Positions 11,845-22,580 of a stretch of 64,000 nt of DNA are shown here, piece by piece. The DNA is from Symbiodinium natans (Eukaryota; Sar; Dinophyceae; Suessiales; Symbiodiniaceae). Under the pieces are notes generated by a model. The model had not been told where the DNA came from. It did not search any database and was given only the letters and a program-made list of their open reading frames with translations. Position 1 is the first letter of the stretch; every line of letters starts with the position of its first letter. The DNA lies in assembly GCA_905221605.1 (NCBI GenBank), contig CAJNDS010001147.1, positions 619,713-683,712 on the forward strand, given 5' to 3'. Made by a program: the position numbers and the translations under genes.

Positions 11845-12011
11845 CCCTTGCTCCCTTGCTCCCTTGCTCCCTTGCTCTCTTGCTCCCTTTCTCTCTTTCT
11901 CTCTTTCTTTTTTTCTCACTTTCTCTCTTTCTTCTCTTTCTCTCTTTCTTCTCTTTCTCTCTTTCTTCTCTTTCTTCTCTTTCTCTCTTTCTTCTCTTTC
12001 TCTCTTTTTTC
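11845..12011 (+). repeat. Polypyrimidine tract: CTTGCTCC units, then (CTTT/CTCT)n
   Basis: Starts with about five CTCCCTTG units and grades into a TTTCTCTC run. Both strands stay open through it (Phe/Ser/Leu-rich on plus, Lys/Arg/Glu-rich on minus), which is expected of the repeat. Confidence 0.95.
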
Positions 12012-12491
12012 TTTGCGCTGCACTTCTCGCATCATATGTCAGCACGTACGCCCACACATGCGTCAGCACGTGCGCCTTTTGAGTTTCCTTTGCGCCTTTT
12101 TGACCTGGAGGTGGTCCAGATTGGTGTCGGCTGCGACACTCGCGCATCGCGCTTGGACCATGGCGCCACCTGGTTTGAGGCACGGCCTTTTTGTCCTAAG
12201 AGAGCCCTAACGGAGGCGCCTCGTGCTCGATGGAGAAGTGGGAGGGGCTTTGGGGAAAGGTGGACACTCCGCGCGTGGCTGCCTTCCGCCAGAGGCTGGC
12301 TAAGCACGGAGACTTTGAAAGTGCAGGTGTCGGTGATCCTCACTTAGTGTAGCTTAATGCTGTGCCGTGGCTTACAGGAGTTGCAGCAACACAGCAAGAG
12401 TCTGCGACCGCAGATGGTAAAGCAAACATATACTGAGATGAGTCTTCTCGCTTGGCCATGACACTGACGAGTAAGCGAGCACGTAGAAAAC

Positions 12492-13538
12492 ATGGTGACG
12501 CCTGACAAGCTTCGGCTACTTGTTCCGGCAGCTGGTCTCGCAAGCCTCGCGAGCCTCTACTTTCTGGTCTTGCGTCGCCGGCGGACGGCTTCAAAAGTGC
12601 TGGGGATTCCCACGCTGCCCGCCAGTGCCACTCCAGACGATGTGGCTGATGCCTTGCGTGCCAGAGGTGTGGTCGTGATCGAGAAGCTCGTCCCTGAAGC
12701 GCTCATGGACTGCATGGTGGAGGAACTAGCTTCTGCACAGGGAGTCTTTCGCGGAGCTGTGGGCTCGTTTGGAGGTCACCATACCTTGAGAAATGCCTGC
12801 AAACCCCTGGGCGAGTCCAAGGTAGCACAAGAACTTGCTGTTCAGTCCTTGGTGCTCGCTACGGTGGAGTGCCTCTTGAAGCCATGGTGCAAGAGAGTGG
12901 TCTTGGGCACCTGCTCAGCGATCTCAGTGGAGCCCCCTCCTCAGAATGAGCTTCCTGCCCCTGCACAGGTACTCCATCGAGATGGCAGTATGTGGGGTGC
13001 CTCCAGCTGGCCCTGGCAGCAATCCCGGCCGGAGTTGTCCATCTCAGTTATGTGGGCCGCCTCGGATTTCACCATGCAGAACGGGGCAACGCGCTTCTTG
13101 CCAGGGTCGAACCATTGGCCGTCTTCCATGGGTGAGTATGGAACAAGGGAGTCCCTTCCTAAAGGCATTCGGTCGGAGGATGCCCTGCATGCTGTGATGC
13201 CCAAAGGCTCCGTAGCCCTCTGGAGTGGGAACACGCTTCACGGAGCTGGCTCCTATGCCGCGCATGCTTCACACGCTTCACACGCTCAGCCCCGGCACGG
13301 CTTGCTCTTCATCTACAACCTGGGCTGGCTTCGATCTGAGCACAACTTCCACTGGGGCATTCCCCAGTCCATACTGCAGTCCTTCTCTTCCACCCTCAAG
13401 AGCTTAATCGGGCTCTCTGGGGAGAACGCGGTCTCGCATGCCTGGTACACAGGGCCGGTTTATGCACAGCCTTACTTGGGCGGCTCGGAAGGAAGCGCTG
13501 CCGGCGATGGAGTTCAGTTCAAGATTCCGGCAGCATGA
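12492..13538 (+). CDS. Phytanoyl-CoA dioxygenase-family (PhyH) Fe(II)/2-oxoglutarate oxygenase, membrane-anchored
   Basis: Complete 348-codon frame from ATG to TGA without introns. PhyH enzymes hydroxylate substrates (phytanoyl-CoA in peroxisomes; many other small molecules in microbes and algae) using Fe(II), O2 and 2-oxoglutarate on a double-stranded beta-helix. Visible here: a hydrophobic helix at residues about 9-27 followed by RRRR, suggesting an N-terminal membrane anchor; the HxD iron motif H162-R-D164 (VLHRDGSMW); the NGATRFLPGSNHWP segment typical of the family; the distal iron histidine H250 (WSGNTLHGAG); and R268 (PRHGLLF), the likely 2-oxoglutarate salt-bridge Arg. The H250-R268 gap is longer than the 11 residues I recall for human PhyH, because of a small HASHASHAQ tandem insertion. 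The whole triad is intact, so an active enzyme is likely; the substrate is unknown. Lack of introns, unlike typical dinoflagellate genes, may mean retroposition. The upstream 150 bases show no spliced-leader relict. Confidence 0.9.
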   Translation: MVTPDKLRLLVPAAGLASLASLYFLVLRRRRTASKVLGIPTLPASATPDDVADALRARGVVVIEKLVPEALMDCMVEELASAQGVFRGAVGSFGGHHTLRNACKPLGESKVAQELAVQSLVLATVECLLKPWCKRVVLGTCSAISVEPPPQNELPAPAQVLHRDGSMWGASSWPWQQSRPELSISVMWAASDFTMQNGATRFLPGSNHWPSSMGEYGTRESLPKGIRSEDALHAVMPKGSVALWSGNTLHGAGSYAAHASHASHAQPRHGLLFIYNLGWLRSEHNFHWGIPQSILQSFSSTLKSLIGLSGENAVSHAWYTGPVYAQPYLGGSEGSAAGDGVQFKIPAA

Positions 13539-13884
13539 CCGTAGCACTTGGAGACGGCTACGCTTGAAACAGCCTGAGCACGAATCTGCAAGTGCCAAAC
13601 ACCCCGGTTGAATCTTCGAAGCCTAAGTTCGGATCTCCAAATCAGCAGCCATGCCTCGAAGGTTCTTTTCCGCGAACAGTAATGCTGTGCAGCTTGATGC
13701 TCAGCAGATGGGTGATCTGAAATGCCTGAACATTCGTGAGGCGGTGCCTCTAAGGGTTCTCAGGTTTCCAGGCCTTAAGCCTCGAGAAAGTCATGGTGTC
13801 ATGGTGGCACTCATCTCATCATGCTCAGAGGGGTCAAAGAGCTGGAGATTCGTAATTCGGTGTGTGTGGCCCGAGAGCAGATTC
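13539..13884. other. Downstream of the dioxygenase, no gene seen
   Basis: A 95-codon plus frame (13,651-13,938) runs into a G23 homopolymer and is not credible as a gene. Confidence 0.5.
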
Positions 13885-13907
13885 GGGGGGGGGGGGGGGG
13901 GGGGGGG
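13885..13907 (+). repeat. G23 homopolymer
   Basis: Twenty-three consecutive G residues. Length may be inaccurate in the assembly. Confidence 0.95.
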
Positions 13908-14290
13908 CGCTCTTTTTTTGGCACTTGGTGTTTGGTGAGCCCAACGCTGGCTTTGCGCATGACTGCAAGACCCGGGTGTAGAGGTGCAAACGGTTTGTAA
14001 CGACTGTTGCAAAAATGTTTACTTTGTTTCTTTGTGTTTTTCCAGCTGCTCAAGTGGATCTCCGAGGCTGGGCGTGGACTTGGTAGACCCGATCGGGTTG
14101 AGCGATGCACTGGCCGGAGCACATGGAAGCTCCGAAATTGCGAAGTAGTTCTCTGTGTTTCCCGATGCTATCACGTTCATGTTGTATTGAATCCTTCTGC
14201 GCGCTCATCAGGCAGACGCATGGTATAGGGGCGGGTTAGGCGAAAGAAAAAGGTTGTCCAGCCCTCCTTATGCTATAGTATGGGAGGTTG

Positions 14291-14307
14291 CCCCCCCCCC
14301 CCCCCCC
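14291..14307 (+). repeat. C17 homopolymer
   Basis: Seventeen consecutive C residues, 400 bp from the G23 run and of opposite strand bias. The sequence between and up to 14,953 shows no supported gene. Confidence 0.95.
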
Positions 14308-14953
14308 GTTCTCCCAAGCATGCTTTCGGACAACTACAAAATGCTCAATCTGTTGAAGCCAGTTGATTGCGGCGTAAGACGCCGCAATGGGAAGAATCAC
14401 ATGATCAGCACGATCACTGTACGATCAAAACGAGAGCCTCGCAGTCTCCAGAGTCCCCAGCAAAAGTCTAGGATGCCCCTTCAACATCTGAGGAGTTCAG
14501 AGCTTTGACGCTCACGAGTAGAACAGGTCTCAAGTTGTCAAAGCAGCACGTTCAACTGGGGTTGTAACTTCTACAGTGCGGTTACACATCAAGTCCCCAG
14601 CTACTTTTCTCTCGACGTTGAGCAAGTTGCTATCCCTTGCATTCAGTGTAGAGATTCGCAGTTTTAGTGGCACTCAAGCGGTGTGTAGCCAGTGACATGC
14701 ATGTGACCGGTAACAGGTTATGTGACAGGTGCCATGTGTCCTTCAGTTTTTTTTTTTTTGGTGGGGGGGGTGGGGGGGCGAATGATGAGGGCTGCTTCTG
14801 GCCAGGCCGAAGCCGGATTTCGTCACGACGTCCCCACCGCCTGGGTGTGCGAGGTGTGACAAGCCTGTGTGGCAAGTGCATGTGAGAGCGTGTGAGTGCG
14901 GGTGTGATAGCGGGTGCGTCCTCGGGTGCGTGTTTCTGGTGCTTGCGTTCGCC

Positions 14954-15073
14954 ATGCAGGGCCTCTTGGAATACCACGACGAAGACTTTTCTGAGCGTGC
15001 TTGGGCAGTCAAGCCATTATTAGAGCGTTTGAAGCTCAATTGTTCTGGTGTCGAGAGCAGTAAGCCCCAGTAA
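14954..15073 (+). CDS. Exon-like segment, unknown protein
   Basis: Frame begins at ATGCAG, or at an acceptor GCCATGCAG with the exon from 14,960. It encodes LLEYHDEDFSERAWAVKPLL and ends in TAA. A donor-like GGTGTC lies at about 15,047. Acidic/aromatic balance is protein-like. No domain. Confidence 0.38.
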   Translation: MQGLLEYHDEDFSERAWAVKPLLERLKLNCSGVESSKPQ

Positions 15074-15617
15074 GCATTAGGAGACAGAGAGCAATGTGAC
15101 ACTCGCTTCGAGCCTTGGAATGCCCTTGACGTCCCTTCATCCAAGGCTTGCTGGCTGAGCTGACCCGCGTGCAAGGAGCCGGGAAGCAGCCTCCCAGCTC
15201 AAGTCCGAAGTGCTGTAAGAGCCCCTACCCTAGTAGCAGTCCGTGCAGGAAGAAGTGAAGCAAAGTTGCTGCAACGGCATACCGGTGTGTTTGCAGATGC
15301 AGCTTTCCAGCTGTTTTTTGACGGCTTTTTGGGGGCTTGGTCGCTGCAAAATGTTGGGCGTACGGTTGCGTTATTGTTACTGTGCCTTCTTGCGACGCGG
15401 AACATATTTGGACATGATGTGTTATGTATGGTTTCTCAGGTTTTGCAACTACTTGGTCAACTGCTTCATGCCTGTTGCGCAAGCAAGCGCTAGATCGATA
15501 CATAAGTTTGCATTTTCCAGAGTTCCGGTGCCGTCCTCTGCAACGGTGGGGGAACAGCAACCGACGGCTTAGCTTTAACGCTACGCGAGCCCAAGTCGCT
15601 GGACCCCAAGCAATAAG
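15074..15617. other. No confident gene
   Basis: Overlapping plus and minus frames at 15,225-15,572 cannot be ranked. Confidence 0.45.
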
Positions 15618-15740
15618 GGTTGGATTTAGGGTTTAGGGTTCCGGGTTTATGGTCTATGGTTTAGGATTTAGGGTTGAGGGTTAGTTTGGGGTTTAGGGTT
15701 TGGCTCAAGGTTTATGGTTTGGGGTTTAGGGTTTTTAGGT
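15618..15740 (+). repeat. Degenerate TTTAGGG telomere-like tract
   Basis: Mixed TTTAGGG, TTTATGG, TTTGGGG and TTGAGGG units. Contains TTTGGCTCAAG at 15,699-15,709, an 11-base match to the 3' end of the dinoflagellate spliced leader, probably fortuitous. Confidence 0.85.
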
Positions 15741-16022
15741 CAAGGTTCATCAGGGTTTAGACGGTTCGGCTTGGACAGGATTCGTAACCTACGGCTCACA
15801 GTGGAGGTGTGGGTTCTCAGGCAAGGGGGGCGAAAAGGCGCAGGGGGGGGGGAAGGGGTGAAACTACTTCTGAAATTATTCGGCAGCTTTAACTCCTAAG
15901 GTTCTAGTCTGAGCTACGGCTACAAGTGCAACGCGTGGGGTGGTCGGGAGCTTTTTGGGGTAAAGTGGCGCAGCCTCAACTTTCATGGCAGAGGTTGCCG
16001 GTTGTGGAGAACACAGAGATGT

Positions 16023-16053
16023 TTTTGGGGTTTAGGGTTTAGGGTTTAGGGTA
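16023..16053 (+). repeat. TTTAGGG telomere-like tract
   Basis: Four consecutive TTTAGGG units, same strand as the tract 300 bp upstream. Confidence 0.9.
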
Positions 16054-17156
16054 GGAATTTAGTATGAAACTTAGCAGAACTGGATCCCGGGGGCATGCCA
16101 ACTCCATGTACATGTTGAGGATGCTGCTGCTTGCCGTGTTGGACCTCTGTTGGCTCCAATACCTCAAGGACGCCTCGTGGGGAATTGGCAGCTCATGGGG
16201 CAATGTACACAATGTACAAAAGCATGCACTTAAGCTCACCTCAAGCTGCGCCAAGCTTCACCAAGCCTCTCAGGAGCAGCATGCTCAGAAGCCCGTCCGA
16301 ATGGCCTGGAAGCTCCTGGGCAGCACAGGTTTGAGAGACCATGGGGAATCCAAGAGTCGACATCTTACAGGGACAGGTGAGAACGGACACAAAGTGGCTA
16401 CCAGCCCCAATGTTGAGTTTTGTGTTTGTTGAGACTTGCCATGCTGCAGTTTCCGCCAAGGCCAAGCCGCCTTCCCAGCATCCAAAAGGTTGCAGCGCGA
16501 GTCTGTGTGTCTCGTCAGACGGTTCAGTCCTGAAACATGTAAGGGCAATAGTATCTGGCGGCATACCGCAAAGCTTCGTAAGGTGTTCTTGCTTCATTTA
16601 GTCTGGGATTCTCCTCCAAACATTTTTGGAAGCATTGCAGAGGGTTATCGTGGGCTTTCTCGATTGGAGAATCAAGGCCCTGCCGCATTGTGGACACCTG
16701 AGCTCAGAGTCACTAGTTGAAAGAACCACGAAAGGCCCCCAAGGACCTGCCAGGCCTGTGCTCCAGTCCTTAAGCTCAGAAGCTCAGGCACACGGCTGGA
16801 CGCTCCAGGGAGTCACGAGCGAGCTAAGGCTCCACCAATGGTGCCTGTTCTGCTTGGGGTCCAGTTCTTCATTCGGTTCTTGTGGGGCCTTTCAAGAGAA
16901 GTCTGTTGTCATTGGCACTGATGTCGTGCACCTGCGGTCCAGAGAGCATGTTTCGCAGACCAAGCAGCACAGTGATGTGAAGGGGGAACTGAGACCATGC
17001 TACGACTTGTTTAGGAATGTTGCGCAAAGTGGGAATTCAGCTTCGTGGCAGGCTGAACGAGTCGATGGCTAGCGGCGAGGCCGGTGAGACTTCATCCATC
17101 GGGCATGGGTTCTCGCTTTTCTCCGCACTTTGCCCAGCTCAGGTGCGGCTCGCATT
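16054..17156. other. No confident gene; one long plus frame
   Basis: Plus 16,626-17,072 (148 codons) contains ALQRVIVGFLDWRIKALP and a Ser/Leu-rich middle. It could be exonic, but borders are unclear. Confidence 0.35.
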
Positions 17157-17235
17157 TGGAGCCGCGAAGCCGCGCGAAGCCCCGCGAAGCCCCGCCAAGC
17201 CGCGCCAAGCCGCGAAATTGCGAAGCCGCGAAGCG
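17157..17235 (+). repeat. 10-bp GC-rich tandem repeat
   Basis: About seven degenerate units of CGCGAAGCCC/CGCCAAGCCG. Confidence 0.85.
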
Positions 17236-17621
17236 CCGACTACTTTTCTTTCCCCAAACAAAGTCCCGCAAACATGGGGACGCGGCAAAGGAGAAGCGGT
17301 GAAGGGAGTGCAGTCAGAGTGCAGCGAGTTCCAGGAATGTGCAAGGCGCTCCACGGAGAGGTGCCCCCTCCTCTTCGCTTTCTCGATTCTTCTCGCCCCC
17401 CGAAATAACCGGAAGCGCAGGAAGCGCCCCTAGAGAGGGGGGCCAGAGGGGGGGCAGAGGGGGCATCCCAAGGTTCGCATCCCATGTCCGCGAAGCGAGG
17501 GGCCATGAGGGGTCCCTGGCCGTTTGGGGAAGGAAAAGAGGAAGAAGAGGAAAGCACTTGTGCCGTGGTGCCTGTTCCGCCAGCGGCCAGAGGCCTCGGT
17601 GAAGACTTATTTACCCCGCAG

Positions 17622-17744
17622 GTGCAGAGCCTTTTCCACGTGCTGCAGGCCTTCCAAGAGCAAAGCGGCGATGGCAAAAAAGAGTTGGCTCGCGGACGCC
17701 CTTGCGCACTAGTTGCGCACTGGCATGATGCAGAGAGCTTTTAA
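17622..17744 (+). CDS. Exon-like segment, unknown protein
   Basis: Acceptor ACCCCGCAG ends at 17,621. The frame then encodes VQSLFHVLQAFQEQSGDGKK and remains open to a stop at 17,744. The same frame is also protein-like upstream (from 17,484; acidic EEEEE tract), so this may be the 3' part of a longer exon. Confidence 0.35.
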   Translation: MQSLFHVLQAFQEQSGDGKKELARGRPCALVAHWHDAESF

Positions 17745-18521
17745 CTTCACCTATAGACAACCTGGGTTTCGACCCCCCAATCACTAGACTTTAAATTCTG
17801 CGACAGCCTTGGGCCTCGTGATGCGGCCTGCGGCTGGCAATCCAGAGCCAACTTGAGCAAAAGCGGGACCTGCAAGTAGCTTCAGCTTGCAGAGGTTCAT
17901 ATAGGTTCAGAACAGAGACAAGCCTTCGAGAGAAGGCTTCCGGCTTCCAGAAAGCGCCGGGCATGTGGAGCCCGAGCCTCGGATCCCAGTATGTGGGTTC
18001 ACACATCTTCACACCCTTCAAGGAAACGCGCAAAAAAAAACACAGCTTTCGACAGGGTCAGGGATGCGTCGACATTTCGAACACAGGTGCAGCACGGCAA
18101 AGCGCCCGTGTTTTCCAATCCCGTAAACTGTCCGTGGACCTTCCAGGGCGGCGAAAGGTGCTCATGCCCCAGGCAACCCAACCCGCGTAATAATCTTAAA
18201 ACGGTTATTATTGCGTGCGCCGCAAGGTGCTGCCAAATGCCCATGCTGCACAATGCTGGATGCTTCACGCAATGTCATGTCTATACATGTCTATACATGT
18301 CACATGCCAACGTTTCAGTTCCGAAGGCTTCCACGCCACCGCAGAGCTCAAGCAAAAGGGTGCGAACTGCTTCGAGGCTCCGAGGAGTTCTGGAAGGCGG
18401 CCTCTCGTAGGCTATCTCCTGAGCCTCGGAAAATCTCGGAACACTCTTCGAACCCAGCCGGCTTTCTATTTCATGAATGGTTACACTTAGTCACGTCTTG
18501 CAGCTTACATGTTCCCTCCAG

Positions 18522-18603
18522 GTCTCGGCACAGAGCATCCTGCCAAGCGCCGTTTCAACGCTCGCGTCGGCGAAGACGATCAAGGCACGGCCAAGATGGC
18601 CAA
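18522..18603 (+). CDS. Candidate internal exon, unknown protein
   Basis: Bounded by acceptor TTCCCTCCAG and donor GTGAAC. It encodes VSAQSILPSAVSTLASAKTI and a short basic end. A minus-strand frame (18,491-18,712) also looks protein-like, so strand is not certain. Confidence 0.35.
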
Positions 18604-19705
18604 GTGAACCAGAGCCAGTTGGGAGGGAGTTTTGCAGGGTGCGCAGAACTGATCTGCAGTTCCAGGGGTCCTGCATGTCCTGCATTGGGCAATTGCGCCA
18701 GGTCGCTACCACTATGATGTGTGTGAGCTCAAATTCGATGCTTGCGGCTTACAGGATTGCGAGCATCCCTTTGGTTGCGGTGCACATAAGCGGTACAGAA
18801 TGTCATTCCATGCTAAGCCAGCGTGGCTACTGTCTCGAGCACAGGCAAGAAAGCGTCTAAGATTGCCAGCTGAGAGAGCCACATAGAACCCGCACCCTTC
18901 ATGCCCCTTCACCAGAAAGGGCGTGGAAAGGGTGGATGGGGTTTACTTGGCCGACTCGTACATCGGTGATGGCGTAGTGATGGCCTGGCCTAAACGAGAG
19001 GCCCGCTTTAATTCGGCGCACCGCCCGCATTGTTTAAACCGACCTCTTCGAAGATCAGGGTACACTTTTAGACTCTGCATCTTCCAAAGACCAAGAGAGC
19101 GCCAAGGAAAGACTGGACAAAGACTGCAAACGGACGGGTGCACTGCTTTTCTGACTGGTGACAATTGCCCTGTAAACCAACCAGCAGCAAATAGAGTACA
19201 AGTAGCAGGTTCGAGCTGGAAAGACACAGTCAAGTACGTTCCCAGAGCAGTCCTCAATGTTAAGTGCAACAAGTCTGTGGGTTTGGCACTGGGCTCTAAT
19301 TCCGCACCCTGAGCTTTGCTTGCACTTGAGAACTCTTCTTTCCCAGCCTTACAGGTTGGGCCCTCAAGGCAGCGATTCCTGGAATTGCCGCGGCTTTTTG
19401 GCTCGCCGCTGCTGCCAGCCGCCTTCCCTCAGGGAGTGCGACGCGTCACTGCTACTGCAGCTTGGGCCTCAGGTCTTATCAAGTATCATGCACGTGCTGA
19501 TGTACGGACATGATATTGGGCAATTCATTCAGACTTGCTGCTGCAAGGGGGCCCATGTAGGCACACAGAGGCATGAGACGTGCGCTGGCAAGATGACAGG
19601 CCACCCACGCCCTTTGTTCTGATGGCGGGACTCCTTCGACGAGCCACGGCCAGGTGGGGCTTGTAGTCCCGATCTGTCAGGGGGATTCTATTCTTTTTGG
19701 GGTTG
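18604..19705. other. No confident gene
   Basis: Short frames only, none with clear borders. Confidence 0.5.
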
Positions 19706-19745
19706 AAAGGGGTACCCCTATCTTGGGAAATGCCCATATTAAGGT
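19706..19745. repeat. GGGGTACCCC short repeat copy
   Basis: GGGGTACCCCTATCTTGGGAA followed by a C-A-T-rich tail and TTAAGG, related to the copies at 6,183 and 20,641. Confidence 0.45.
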
Positions 19746-20640
19746 AGCTCAACAACCTTGAACCTCGAAACTTGAGTCCATTGGTAGCTGTAGTTCTCAA
19801 GTCAAGGCCTTTCAGCCAATATCTGAGGGCCAAGCTCCACCAAAGCGAGCAACGTGCAGTTTGCTCGAGCTGCATGTTTGGATGGCACATGCTCCTCCGG
19901 TCAAGAGAAGTGCACCGTGAAGCACGGAGGCCGTCTGTAGATTCGAGATGAGCTGTTCCAGCTGTTTCCCTAACTGCACCGCGACAATGCAAACTAGCTC
20001 AGCGCACATCAAAGGTTCCCTCCCAAAGTCTCCCAGAGAATCCTTCGGGGCTCGTGTCTCGGGCAGGAGCCAGGCCCTTCTGCCGCTTCGCGGCGTGGCC
20101 AAAGGCTCTGCGGTTTTGGGAGATACTCTTGGCGATACTGGAGATGCCCCAAAAGGGGGGGTCCTGGGGAGTGCGGCCTCAGATGCGCAGATGTGTCACA
20201 GGTCCTGTCAAGCCAATTGGCCCGAATTTCCCGCAGACCAGCGAGAAGGCCCATCCCCCCTCGAACCGAAGGAGGGGACTTCTTCTTGGCAAAAGGGCGC
20301 TTGAGGCTTCTAAGCTCCAAGGGGTGCGGTGTGCAGAAAAGCGAGCAGAAAGTTGCATGGGGGGCATCCCCTCTCCCTCTCCCTCTCTCTCGTGTTTTTT
20401 GGCTTTGATGACCTCCGTGGGGGGGAGTTCTGAGAGCCAGGTCATGGGTCCGCACGGCTGGATGCGCCCTGGCACAGTTTCGGTTCCTTGCAGTTCATGC
20501 GAGAGGGCAGAGAGCCGCCATATGCCATAGCCAGCGAGGAGATAAGAGAGAAAGACAGACCGTTGCCCAAGGCGTGGTTCCTATCACTTCTGGAGCCTTA
20601 CCAACCCAATCAGGCGCAGGGTGTCTGTACAACAAGAGTC

Positions 20641-20720
20641 AAAATAGGGGGTACCCCTTTGAAACCCCAAATAGAGTAGAATCCCCTTAAAGCGACCCCG
20701 AAAATGGGTACCCCTATTTT
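20641..20720. repeat. Inverted-repeat pair with GGGGTACCCC cores
   Basis: Left arm AAAATAGGGGGTACCCCTTT (20,641-20,660) and right arm AAAATGGGTACCCCTATTTT (20,701-20,720) are near reverse complements around 40 bases. The structure could be a short MITE-like element or a hairpin. Confidence 0.75.
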
Positions 20721-20952
20721 CGGAATCCCATGTACAAAAGTCCTTGTTTGCATTTGGCCACATGTGTGGTTGCTGGTTCTGCCTCCTTTTGCTGCAACGT
20801 GTGGTTTCAACGAGCGTTCCCGATGCGCCGCAACTGAGCCAGCGCTTGTGCTTGCTTGTGTTGATGGGCCTGATGCCTCAGGGGCCCTATGTATGCGCCT
20901 CCTTGGCAAGTTGGCGGCATTCACAACCCCACGATCGACCCGGTCAAGCATT

Positions 20953-21045
20953 TCAACACTCAGGAGAGGGCCTTTCGATGTCCAGCTGCGCAGTTCCCTG
21001 CAATATTTGCTTGAGCATGGGCAGGTTGATACAGTTGGAAGCGAT
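20953..21045 (-). CDS. Candidate 3'-terminal exon, unknown protein
   Basis: On the minus strand, acceptor AAATCCAG is followed by exactly 31 codons ending in TGA, encoding IASNCINLPMLKQILQGTAQ and a short acidic tail. It probably continues from the exon at 21,094-21,293, but the 48-base gap would be an unusually short intron and the phase does not join cleanly. Confidence 0.42.
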   Translation of the reverse strand: MASNCINLPMLKQILQGTAQLDIERPSPEC

Positions 21046-21093
21046 CTGGATTTGAAATGCATTTGAAGCAGGGATGAGGTCTCTTCAAGAAAA

Positions 21094-21293
21094 CTGGCCA
21101 GGGCCAGAACACTGCGTATGGTTAGTGATAGCAGTCGTGCATTCCTGCAACCCTTGCATAGTGAAGAGGGCCTGCATACGCAGGATCGCTTCCAGACTGC
21201 CACTGGCCAGCACTCTGAGATTTTGTACTGCCTCTTTTGGATACAAAGGCGGTGGTGCCTCATCGTTGTATCTCAGCGTTGCTTCCCAGCGGT
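21094..21293 (-). CDS. Candidate internal exon, unknown protein
   Basis: Strong minus-strand acceptor (TTGCAGCCTTTCAG). The frame encodes DRWEATLRYNDEAPPPLY, then AVQNLRVLASGSLEAILRMQ and a Cys/Thr-rich end, giving about 66 well-balanced residues. The donor side is ambiguous (a GC donor at CTGGCCAG is possible). No family is recognised. Confidence 0.48.
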
Positions 21294-21299
21294 CTGAAA

Positions 21300-22580
21300 G
21301 GCTGCAATGTGGCTGAAGCCAAGTCTGAAACATTTGAGCTGTGAGAAACCAGGTTACCGCCGGCGAGTACGTCAAGTGCTTTATCTACAACATGCTCCCG
21401 GCTCGCCTTGTGGACGCAGTTACCAAAGTCCCTCAAAGTTTAGGTTAGATCTTCTTGAGGCTTCAAAGTTCGCAGCAACACACAAGGCCACGAGAGGCGG
21501 GAGACTTGAAGCATACGCAACGCCAATAGGATGAGCTCAAATCAGCGAAGAATCCAGATCCATGGATCCCTCAGAAGCCGGAATCAGGTTCAAAGCCTGA
21601 CAGTGGCTTCAAGTTCAAGAATGTCTTCGGGTTTGAGGTCTTCGGGTCTTGCGGGTCTTTGGGGGTCTTAAGGGGTTCCGGGGCGGGCTCTGCAGCCAAG
21701 GTGTCTGGTGTGTGATGGTTGGAGTGCGGGCCCTGGTGTGTAATTTGGGGTTAGGTTTTCAGGGTATTTCAGGGTGAAAGGTAACTCGTTGTAGCGGAAA
21801 GCAAACCCGCGATCGTCACCTGCCCGGTGGTGTTGAAGAGTCTTTCGAGGCCGTTTCGCAGTAACTTCCGGGGCGCGCCTTTGGTGTCCGGTGTCCTGTG
21901 CTTAGGCCGACCTTCTCCTTAAGACCCTCCTTTACCTCCTGGGAGTTGCTGGGGATCCTTTCTGACCCTCTTGTTCTTGGGTTTCACTTCCAGGGTCTGC
22001 GACTGGGGTAAGGGAGAGGGGTCAGCTGCATCTTGACATCAAGGGCCTCTCCTTCCCTTTGACCACTCGCAGGACCTCCCGTCCATCTCAACGCCTCTTC
22101 CTGCCCGGGTACCACTGAGCCTGCACTAAGGGAAGAATCCCGCACCTTACGCACCTTCGATTTGCTCAGGTCATAGGTCCCAAGGCCCCAAGGCCACACT
22201 CCTCACGGCACGCCCAGCTGGAGTCTTCATTCCCAGCTGCGCATGCAAAGTCCTGCGTTGTACTTCGCTACCTGCTGACCGGATGCACTGCGTCCTTGAC
22301 AGGCCAACGCCACAGCCAGCACTTGCAGCCCCTGCCGAGCTCCACACTGACATTGGGGACTGCTCTCTCGTTGCAGCGAGGAACCGGATGGGGTCTCGAT
22401 CTCACAAGACTTCCCCCGAGATTTTCTGAGTTGGCATCCAAGCCTTCCTTAAAAGAGGCGGCGGCCCGAAGGGGTTGTTGGACAAAGGCTCTTCTTCCTG
22501 GTCCGCCCTGGCTCAGGCCGTGCTCCAGGTACGCGCATCTCCGCAGGTGGGGGGATTGTTGGGATCCGCTGGGCCGCTGG
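21300..22580. other. No confident gene
   Basis: GT-rich stretch at 21,600-21,900 without open frames. Protein-like frames on both strands at 22,300-22,850 (plus frame with CHFCNH near 22,720; minus frame 22,513-22,758) cannot be ranked. Confidence 0.4.

Noticed and set aside
11794-12347. Phe/Ser/Leu-rich plus frames and Lys/Arg/Glu-rich minus frame
   Set aside because: Both strands stay open because of the polypyrimidine repeat; no independent support.
15699-15709. TTTGGCTCAAG, matching the 3' end of the dinoflagellate spliced leader
   Set aside because: Only 11 bases match, inside a decayed TTTAGGG tract, with no following coding frame. Probably coincidence.
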